36,457 nucleotides of DNA from an uncultured Oscillibacter sp. (lineage in GTDB: Bacteria > Bacillota > Clostridia > Oscillospirales > Oscillospiraceae): NCBI GenBank assembly GCA_946551795.1, contig CAMNRF010000015.1:1-36457 (forward strand). The letters are read 5' to 3'. Position numbers and translations under genes: made by a program. Below the pieces are notes generated by a model. That model saw only the letters and a program-made list of their open reading frames with translations. It ran no database searches and was not told the origin of the DNA. Shown here one piece after another: positions 30,783 through 36,457 of the stretch. Position 1 is the first letter of the stretch. Every line of letters begins with the position of its first letter.

Positions 30783-31535
30783 ATGGAGAACATGGAGTGG
30801 AATCAGCGCCTCGCCGTTGTCCGGAAGGCCGCCGGACTCACCCAGGAGCAGCTGGGGGAGCTGGTGGGCGTTACCCGGCAGGCCGTCAGCAAGTGGGAGA
30901 GCGGTCAGGCGGTGCCGGACGCCCTGGTGATCGCGTCCATCTGCCGGGTCCTGCACGTGTCGGCGGACTACATTCTGCTGGACCGGGAGCCGGAGGAGGA
31001 CGAAGACGGAGACGGCCCGTCCCTGTTCCCGGACACCTGTCCCTGCTGCGGGCGGAGGACCTCCGGGGGCATCTGCCCCGTCTGCGGCTACGCACCCCCC
31101 GCGGGGACGGCGCCTCCGGGGCCGCAGTACGCGGTGGTCGCCGCCCTCTCGGGCCCCATCCAGCAGGATCAGGCGCAGAAAATCGTGAAGTACTGCGGCC
31201 TCGCCCGGGAGGAGATCGACCGAATCAACGGGGGATACCAGTGCACCTATCCCCATAACCAGGTGCTCCTGTGCCGGGGACGGGATGTCCGGGCCGCCCA
31301 ATGGATCGCGTCCCATCTGGGCCAAGTACTCCTGCCCCGGATCGTGGAGGACCAGGGGGAGGAAGAGGACGTCCTGCGGGTCAAGGTCGACGCCATGAAG
31401 ACGCCGTCCCTGGAGCAGGTGGACTCCGGCGAGCTTGGCGTTTGGGGCTTTTTATGTACCGTGGGAGCAGTGGTCGTAGGCGTTGCCCTGGAGCGGCTCT
31501 TCCACTTTATCCTGACGCAGATATTCTTCTTATAG
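30783..31535 (+). CDS. XRE-family regulator with zinc ribbon and C-terminal membrane anchor
   Basis: A 250-residue protein in three parts: an XRE helix-turn-helix (about 6-62, GLTQEQLGELVGVTRQAVSK), an acidic linker, a zinc ribbon with C86-x2-C89 and C98-x2-C101, a soluble middle part with paired 'KIVKYCGL..' and 'VDAMKTPS' segments, and one membrane helix at the end (about 226-247). The combination of DNA binding and a membrane anchor suggests a sensor that works at the membrane. ATG 30783 is chosen since GAGGGGG lies eight bases ahead. Probably monocistronic; signal and targets are unknown. Confidence 0.85.
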   Translation: MENMEWNQRLAVVRKAAGLTQEQLGELVGVTRQAVSKWESGQAVPDALVIASICRVLHVSADYILLDREPEEDEDGDGPSLFPDTCPCCGRRTSGGICPVCGYAPPAGTAPPGPQYAVVAALSGPIQQDQAQKIVKYCGLAREEIDRINGGYQCTYPHNQVLLCRGRDVRAAQWIASHLGQVLLPRIVEDQGEEEDVLRVKVDAMKTPSLEQVDSGELGVWGFLCTVGAVVVGVALERLFHFILTQIFFL

Positions 31536-31611
31536 TCGATGTACTTGAGACCCGGCGGACGGTTTTCACGGCGGGGTGAGGAATCCCAAAAGATCATTGC
31601 ATTTTAAATAG

Positions 31612-31646
31612 AAGAGCCCCGCGCCTTCAAAAGGCGCGGGGCTCTT
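31612..31646. terminator. Bidirectional terminator between HTH gene and PTS gene
   Basis: AAGAGCCCCGCGCCTT and AAGGCGCGGGGCTCTT pair perfectly (16 pairs) around a three-base loop. It serves both convergent genes. Confidence 0.92.
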
Positions 31647-31668
31647 TGTGTGCGCAGAGGAAGAATCC

Positions 31669-32793
31669 TCACAGATTCAGCTTGTAGTCCCCCTCTTTGA
31701 TGAGGCCCTGCTTCCGCATGAGCTCTGACACCAGCCAGGCCACGGCGGCGGGGATCACCACCGCCACCAGTACCAGGCCGATCCAGTCCAGGGCGCCGGC
31801 GGCCAGGGCGGCCTCCCCCTGGGCCAGAGCGTCCTCGGAGGGGCTCAGCCAGCCGGTGATGACGCCGATGGGGCCCACCAGGCCGCAGGTGCCCATGCCG
31901 GAGGAGATGGCCGCGCCGTTCATCTTCAGGCCAAAGACGCAGGTGGCCACGGGGCCGTTGACGACGGAGGCGATCACCGGCGGCACCCAGAGCACGGGCT
32001 TTCTCAGGAGGTTGGGCACCTGGAGCATGGAGGTGCCCAGGCCCTGGGAGGTGAGACCCCCTACGCCGTTCTCCCGGTAAGAGGCCACGGCGAAGCCCAC
32101 CATGTGGGCGCAGCAGCCCGCCACGGCGGCACCTCCCGCCAGCCCCACCAGGTGGAGGGCGGCGCAGATGGCGGCGGAGCTGATGGGCAGGGTCAGGATC
32201 ACGCCGATGATGGCGGAGACCAGGATGCCCATCAGGAAGGGCTGCTGGTTGGTGGCCCACATGATGAGGTTGCCCAGCCACGTGGCGGCGGCGCCGATGG
32301 GCGGCGCGATCAGAGAGGCCGCCAGCACGCCGGAGAGGATGGTGACGGTGGGGGTGACGATCAGGTCCACGGGGGTGCGCTTGGACACCAGCTTGCCCAG
32401 GAAGATGGAGACCAGCGTCACCACGAACACCGCCAGAGGGCCGCCGGTGCCGCCCAGGGAGTTGGCGGCGTAGCCCACCGCCAGGCAGGAGTAGAGCACG
32501 TAGGGCGGCGCCTTCATGGAGTAGGCGATGGCCCCGCCCATGGCCGCGCCCTGGACGGCGTAGGCGAAGGTCTTGGAGTCCACCAGCAGGGCGAAGTCCT
32601 GGCCCCAGAGGGTGTAATTCAGGTCGAAGAGATAGACCCCGACGGTGTTGAAGATGGTGCCGATGAGGAGCGACGCGAAGAGGCCGTGGGCCATGCCGCC
32701 CAGGCCGTCGATGAAGATGCGCTGGGCGGTGAAGGAGATGTTCTGCTCCGCGCAGTATTTGCGGAAGCCCGTCAGTTCTTTGGTGTTGTCCAT
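31669..32793 (-). CDS. PTS-type EIIC membrane protein (PTS_EIIC_2 family), orphan
   Basis: A 374-residue polytopic protein with about ten hydrophobic segments and repeated Gly/Ala-rich helices (GGLGGMAHG-like, AAPPIGAAATWLG, GVGGLTSQGLGTSML, NGPVATCVFGLKMNG, GMGTCGLVGPIGVITGW). These wordings fit the PTS_EIIC_2 (PF13303) family, a group of membrane proteins related to sugar phosphotransferase permeases. No EIIA, EIIB, HPr or sugar enzyme is next to it, so phosphotransfer is not supported and the substrate is unknown. AGAGGGAAA precedes ATG 32793. I could not find a convincing promoter in the 112-base gap upstream, which is shared with the aminotransferase terminator. Confidence 0.85.
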   Translation of the reverse strand: MDNTKELTGFRKYCAEQNISFTAQRIFIDGLGGMAHGLFASLLIGTIFNTVGVYLFDLNYTLWGQDFALLVDSKTFAYAVQGAAMGGAIAYSMKAPPYVLYSCLAVGYAANSLGGTGGPLAVFVVTLVSIFLGKLVSKRTPVDLIVTPTVTILSGVLAASLIAPPIGAAATWLGNLIMWATNQQPFLMGILVSAIIGVILTLPISSAAICAALHLVGLAGGAAVAGCCAHMVGFAVASYRENGVGGLTSQGLGTSMLQVPNLLRKPVLWVPPVIASVVNGPVATCVFGLKMNGAAISSGMGTCGLVGPIGVITGWLSPSEDALAQGEAALAAGALDWIGLVLVAVVIPAAVAWLVSELMRKQGLIKEGDYKLNL

Positions 32794-32852
32794 GTTGTGT
32801 TTCCCTCTTGTTTTCTCATTTGTTTTCCTTTTTGCGCTCTCTATATAAGGGG

Positions 32853-32882
32853 GCCTTACAGGGGTATCCGCCCCTGTAAGGC
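32853..32882. terminator. Terminator after the aminotransferase gene
   Basis: GCCTTACAGGGG and CCCCTGTAAGGC pair perfectly (12 pairs) around a six-base loop. On the minus strand it follows the aminotransferase stop; the T tract is modest. Confidence 0.75.
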
Positions 32883-32905
32883 GCCGGGATTTGCGGGGAT
32901 CGCGG

Positions 32906-34060
32906 TCACAGCTTTTTCAGCCCCTCCAGGCGGTTCAGGGCGTCCAGCAGGGTTTCGTCCCTTTTGGCGAAGTGGAGGCGGATCAGGTGGTTCACCGGCT
33001 CCCGGAAGAAGCTGGAGCCGGGCACGGCCCCCACGCCGATGTCCCGGGCCAGCATCTCGCAGAAGGCGAGGTCGCTGTCATAGCCGTACCGGGAGATGTC
33101 CAGCAGGACGTAGTAGGCCCCCTCCGGGGTGTTGTGGACAAGGCCCAGATCGTCCAGGCCCTTCAAAAACAGCTCCCGCTTGTGAGTGTACTTGGCCAGC
33201 AGCTGGTCGTAGTAGTCCTGGCCGAACCGGAGGCCGGGGATCACCGCCTCCTGGAGGGGGGCCGCCGCACCCACGGTGAGAAAGTCGTGGACCTTCTTGA
33301 TCCGCTCGGAGATCTCCGCCGGGGCGATGGTGTAGCCCAGCCGCCAGCCGGTGATGGAGTAGGTCTTGGACAGGGAGGAGCAGGAGATGGTCCGCTCCCA
33401 CATGCCGGGGAGGGAGGCGAAATAGATGTGCCGGTGGGGGGCGTAGACGATGTGCTCATAGACCTCGTCGGTGATGACGTAGGCGTCGTACTTCTCCGCG
33501 AGAGACGCGATGACCTCCAGCTCCTCCCGGGTGAACACCCGGCCGCAGGGGTTGGAGGGGTTGCACAGCACCAGCGCCTTGGGGCGCTGGCGGAAGGCGT
33601 CCTCCAGCACCTCCGGGTCAAAGTGAAAGTCCGGCGGCGTCAGGGGCACGTAGATGGGCTCCGCCCCGGAGAGGATGGTGTCCGCCCCGTAGTTCTCGTA
33701 GAAGGGGGAGAAGACGATGACCTTGTCGCCGGGGTTGGCCACGGTCATCATGGCGGCCATCATGGCCTCGGTGCTGCCGCAGGTGACGGTGATCTCGCCC
33801 TCGGGGTCGATGGTCCGCCCCATATAATGGGTCTGCTTTTCCGCCAGGGCCTCCCGGAAGTTCTGGGCGCCCCAGGTGATGGAGTACTGGTGGACGTTCT
33901 CCCCCGGGGTCTGGGCCAGCCGGTCCAGAATGGCCTGGGGCGGGTCGAAGTCCGGAAAGCCCTGGGAGAGGTTGACGGCGCCGTACCGGTTGGAGATCCG
34001 GGTCATGCGCCGGATCACCGAGTCGGTGAAGTGGGCCGTGCGGGTGGACAGCGATTGCAT
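32906..34060 (-). CDS. PLP-dependent aminotransferase, class I/II
   Basis: A 384-residue fold-type I aminotransferase. Conserved residues are N170 in NPSNPCG, D198 in TDEVYE, the PLP lysine K232 in SSLSKTYSITGWRLGY, and a C-terminal RLHF arginine for the substrate carboxylate. The LSQGFPDFDPP start and overall wording match the KAT/YbdL-like group that acts on methionine, aromatic amino acids or kynurenine with 2-oxo acids. It is divergent from a methionine synthase operon with a very similar promoter, so a methionine-related substrate is plausible. GAGGAGGG lies before ATG 34060. Confidence 0.92.
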   Translation of the reverse strand: MQSLSTRTAHFTDSVIRRMTRISNRYGAVNLSQGFPDFDPPQAILDRLAQTPGENVHQYSITWGAQNFREALAEKQTHYMGRTIDPEGEITVTCGSTEAMMAAMMTVANPGDKVIVFSPFYENYGADTILSGAEPIYVPLTPPDFHFDPEVLEDAFRQRPKALVLCNPSNPCGRVFTREELEVIASLAEKYDAYVITDEVYEHIVYAPHRHIYFASLPGMWERTISCSSLSKTYSITGWRLGYTIAPAEISERIKKVHDFLTVGAAAPLQEAVIPGLRFGQDYYDQLLAKYTHKRELFLKGLDDLGLVHNTPEGAYYVLLDISRYGYDSDLAFCEMLARDIGVGAVPGSSFFREPVNHLIRLHFAKRDETLLDALNRLEGLKKL

Positions 34061-34101
34061 TTCGGTTCCCTCCTCTGGATTGTGAATCTTTTGACCAGCA
34101 C

Positions 34102-34130
34102 ATTTTACAACGCCCGACCGTTTCCGTCAA
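34102..34130 (-). promoter_or_regulatory. Promoter of the aminotransferase gene
   Basis: Minus strand TTGACG (34130-34125), 17 bases, TAAAAT (34107-34102). Both boxes and the spacing are identical to those of the divergent metH-side promoter. Confidence 0.85.
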
Positions 34131-34193
34131 GCCTCAAAAAAGACCGCCGGGAGGTCCCGGGGAACGGAGGGGGGCCGGAATGGCGGGGAGATA

Positions 34194-34222
34194 TTGACGG
34201 AGGGCGCGAAAGGGTGTAAAAT
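34194..34222 (+). promoter_or_regulatory. Promoter of the methionine synthase operon
   Basis: TTGACG (34194-34199), 17 bases, TAAAAT (34217-34222). The leader to the ATG at 34283 is about 55 bases and contains GCACAG/CTGTGC; it is too short for a SAM or cobalamin riboswitch. Confidence 0.85.
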
Positions 34223-34282
34223 TTTCAGCAAAACGCACAGAGGCGCGGTGCCCTGTGCCCGCATTTTCAGCGGAAGGGCGGG

Positions 34283-34948
34283 ATGACTTTGGAGTCCGGT
34301 TTGGTTGAGGAGGCCCTGCGGTACCTGGGGGCGGCGGAGGCGCCGGAGGCGCTGCGGCGGCAGGCGGCCGGGGAGATGGAGGCATTGCGGGCCCAGGTCC
34401 GGCCCCGGTATGTCTACCGGGTGTGGGACCTGGACTTCCGGGGGGACGGCATCGCCCTGCGGGGCACCGGCCTGGTTCTGCGGGGCACCGGCGCCGCCCG
34501 GATGCTGGAGACCTGCGACCAGGCGGCGCTGCTGGCCTGCACCCTGGGAGCCCGGTTTGACCTGTCCCTCACGGCCCTGCAGGCCAGGGACATGGCCCGG
34601 GCCGTGATCGTGGACGCCTGCGGCAGCGCGCTGGTGGAGCAGGGCTGCGGCGAGGCGGAGGCGGAGCTGTCCGCCCGGTTTCCGGGGCGGTATCTCACGG
34701 ACCGGTTCAGCCCCGGCTACGGGGACCTGCCCCTGGAGCTCCAGGGGGACATCTGTGCCGTCCTGGACGCCGCCCGGCGGCTGGGACTCACGGTGACGGA
34801 GAGCCTGCTGCTGAACCCGGTGAAGTCCGTCACCGCCGTCATCGGCCTCTCGGACCGGCCCCAGATGGCCCGAATCCGGGGGTGCGCCTGCTGTCAGATG
34901 CGGGAGTGCTGTGCGCTGCGCAAGGGAGGGAAGCACTGTGGGAGCTGA
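34283..34948 (+). CDS. Vitamin B12-dependent methionine synthase reactivation-domain protein
   Basis: A 221-residue protein matching the C-terminal activation domain of cobalamin-dependent methionine synthase: the key motif DRFSPGYGDLPLELQ (about 147-161) contains the conserved Arg-x3-GY-x3-P region that binds S-adenosylmethionine, and GLTVTESLLLNPVKSV follows. In full-length MetH this domain re-methylates oxidised cobalamin. Here it is a separate gene upstream of the catalytic part, an arrangement known in Clostridia. A Cys-rich end (CACCQMRECC) is unusual and could bind metal or take part in electron transfer. Its stop lies inside the start of metH (11-base overlap), so translation is coupled. 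Confidence 0.88.
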   Translation: MTLESGLVEEALRYLGAAEAPEALRRQAAGEMEALRAQVRPRYVYRVWDLDFRGDGIALRGTGLVLRGTGAARMLETCDQAALLACTLGARFDLSLTALQARDMARAVIVDACGSALVEQGCGEAEAELSARFPGRYLTDRFSPGYGDLPLELQGDICAVLDAARRLGLTVTESLLLNPVKSVTAVIGLSDRPQMARIRGCACCQMRECCALRKGGKHCGS

Positions 34949-36457
34949 GTTCTTTCACGATAAAATCATACTTCTGGACGGGGCCATGGGCACCGTCCTC
35001 CAGCAGCGGGGGCTGCCCCCAGGCGGACAGCCGGAGCTGCTGAACCTGACGGACCCGGAGCTGCTGGCGGGCGTGTACCGGGAGTACGCGGAGGCCGGGA
35101 GCCAGGTAGTCTACGCCAACACCTTCGGAGCCAACGCCCTGAAGCTGGCCCGCTCCGGACACACCGTCCCGGAGGTTGTCACCGCCGCCGTCAAAATCGC
35201 CCGGGAGGCCGTGGCGGGCAGGGCCCTGGTGGCCCTGGACGTGGGGCCCCTGGGAGAGCTGCTGGAGCCCCTGGGGAGCCTCACCTTTGAGCGGGCCTAT
35301 GGCCTCTTCCGGGAGATGATGGCCGCCGGCGCGGCGGCGGGGGCGGACCTCGTGGCCATCGAGACCATGACGGACCTGGGCGAGGCCCGGGCGGCCCTGC
35401 TGGCGGCCAAGGAGAACACCGCCCTGCCGGTGCTGGTCACCATGTCCTTTGAGGAGAGTGGGCGCACCTTCACCGGCTGCACCGCGGCCTCCATGGCCCG
35501 CACGCTGGAGGGCCTGGGGGCCGATGCCGTCGGCCTGAACTGCTCCCTGGGGCCGGACCAGCTGGCGCCCCTTCTGGAGGAGCTGTGCGAAAACACCCGC
35601 CTGCCGGTGGCCGCCAAGCCCAACGCGGGCCTGCCGGACCCGGTGGACGGGCACTACGGCATGGGGCCGGAGGAATTCGCCGCCGCCCTGGCCCCCTGCC
35701 TCGACCTGGGGGTCACCGTCTTCGGGGGATGCTGCGGCACCTCTCCGGCGTACATCCGGCGCCTGCGGGCGGCGCTGGAGGGGGCCCGGCCCGCCCCCCG
35801 GCGGTACCGGGGCGGCGGCTTTGTCTGCACGCCGGTGACGCCGCTCCATCTGGAGGGTGTCCGGGTCATTGGCGAGCGGGTGAATCCCACCGGGAAGAAG
35901 CGGCTCCAGCAGGCGCTGCTGGAGGAGGACCTGGACTACGTCCTGGATGTGGCCGCGGCCCAGGAGGAGGCGGCGGACATCCTGGATGTGAACGTGGGCT
36001 GTCCCGGGGTGGACGAGGTGTCCATGCTCCCCCGGGTGGTGAAGAAGATCCAGAGCGCCGTCTCCCTGCCCCTGCAGCTGGACTCCTCCAACCCCGACGC
36101 CCTGGAGGCGGCGCTGCGGGTCTACAGCGGCAAGGCGGCGGTGAACTCCGTCAACGGTGAGGCGGAGAGCCTGCGGCGGGTGCTGCCCATTGTGAAAAAG
36201 TACGGGGCCGCCGTAGTGGGCCTCACCATGGACCAGGAGGGCATCCCCCAGACGGCGGAGAAGCGGGTGGAGATCGCCCGGCGTATTCTGGAGGCGGCCT
36301 TGGAGCATGGGATTCCAAGGGAGGACGTCTGGATCGACTGCCTGGCCCTCACCGTCTCCGCCCAGCAGGACCAGGCGGCGGAGACGCTCCGGGCCATCCG
36401 GACCGTCCGGGAGGAGCTGGGGCTCCAGACGGTGCTGGGGGTGTCCAACATCTCCTT
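34938..36457 (+). CDS. metH: Cobalamin-dependent methionine synthase MetH (5' part)
   Basis: The first 506 codons of metH; the gene runs past the window end. The N-terminal homocysteine-binding barrel (about 1-295) has the zinc ligands C202, C265 and C266 in GLNC and GGCCGT, at nearly the same spacing as in Thermotoga MetH. The methyltetrahydrofolate (pterin-binding) domain begins near 305 with VIGERVNPTGKK and continues with ADILDVNVG and LDSSNPDALE. The cobalamin domains should follow outside the window, while the reactivation domain is encoded separately just upstream. GTG 34938 has GGGAGGG seven bases ahead. Together the two genes remake methionine from homocysteine. Confidence 0.95.
   Translation, partial: MGAEFFHDKIILLDGAMGTVLQQRGLPPGGQPELLNLTDPELLAGVYREYAEAGSQVVYANTFGANALKLARSGHTVPEVVTAAVKIAREAVAGRALVALDVGPLGELLEPLGSLTFERAYGLFREMMAAGAAAGADLVAIETMTDLGEARAALLAAKENTALPVLVTMSFEESGRTFTGCTAASMARTLEGLGADAVGLNCSLGPDQLAPLLEELCENTRLPVAAKPNAGLPDPVDGHYGMGPEEFAAALAPCLDLGVTVFGGCCGTSPAYIRRLRAALEGARPAPRRYRGGGFVCTPVTPLHLEGVRVIGERVNPTGKKRLQQALLEEDLDYVLDVAAAQEEAADILDVNVGCPGVDEVSMLPRVVKKIQSAVSLPLQLDSSNPDALEAALRVYSGKAAVNSVNGEAESLRRVLPIVKKYGAAVVGLTMDQEGIPQTAEKRVEIARRILEAALEHGIPREDVWIDCLALTVSAQQDQAAETLRAIRTVREELGLQTVLGVSNIS

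Noticed and set aside
31669-32793. A complete sugar PTS
   Set aside because: No EIIA, EIIB, HPr or sugar-metabolism gene is next to the EIIC-like protein, so sugar import cannot be supported.
34223-34282. A SAM or cobalamin riboswitch before the metH operon
   Set aside because: The leader is only about 55 bases, with one small hairpin; known classes need more than 100 bases.

Overview
The window is GC-rich chromosomal DNA from what looks like a spore-forming, Gram-positive-type anaerobe of the Clostridia, probably Oscillospiraceae (Flavonifractor/Lawsonibacter/Oscillibacter-like). The reasons are spo0A and spoIVB, a MurE with the diaminopimelate-type DNPR motif, an asp23-fakA pair, a two-gene SufC-SufB system, a vitamin B12-type methionine synthase with a separate reactivation protein, and no outer-membrane genes. 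The assignment to a family is inference. Most of the window is core chromosome; I see no insertion sequence, phage, CRISPR array, tRNA or rRNA gene.

Layout. 1-3240: end of a MacB-type ABC exporter operon, a run of hairpins and a terminator, then an ECF sigma factor with an RsiV-like anti-sigma and a promoter that looks self-recognised. 3348-5146: minus-strand sufC-sufB with a palindrome over its promoter. 5318-8639: ferritin-like protein, DUF2461 protein, a 39-residue membrane protein divergent from a TetR-type regulator, an HD-domain protein and a membrane protein. 8689-10980: minus-strand asp23-fakA. 11016-12854: rsmD, coaD and a coiled-coil protein. 12976-27327: a division and cell-wall (dcw) cluster, mraZ-rsmH-ftsL-PBP-murE-mraY-ftsW-murG-murA-ftsQ-ftsZ. 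27480-30653: spoIVB and spo0A, with a Nudix gene and a small membrane-protein gene between them. 30669-34130: HTH/zinc-ribbon membrane regulator, orphan PTS EIIC and an aminotransferase. 34194-36457: a MetH reactivation-domain protein and the first part of metH, running off the window.

The most unusual feature is not a gene. Several gaps, above all within the dcw cluster, are packed with consecutive, mutually different stem-loops: about ten between ftsW and murG, seven between ftsL and the PBP gene, five between coaD and its neighbour, four in the asp23 leader, a large nested fold after ftsZ, and a hairpin that covers the murA ribosome-binding site. They are not copies of one repeat and they do not code. 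I propose them as serial stem-loop spacers that uncouple or tune genes inside long transcripts; this function is inference. Other points of note are a promoter whose -35 lies in the loop of the previous gene's terminator, face-to-face promoters sharing one ATTATAAT, MraZ boxes just after the mraZ promoter, a perfect 0A box before spo0A, and a dcw cluster that lacks murF, murD, murC and ftsA.
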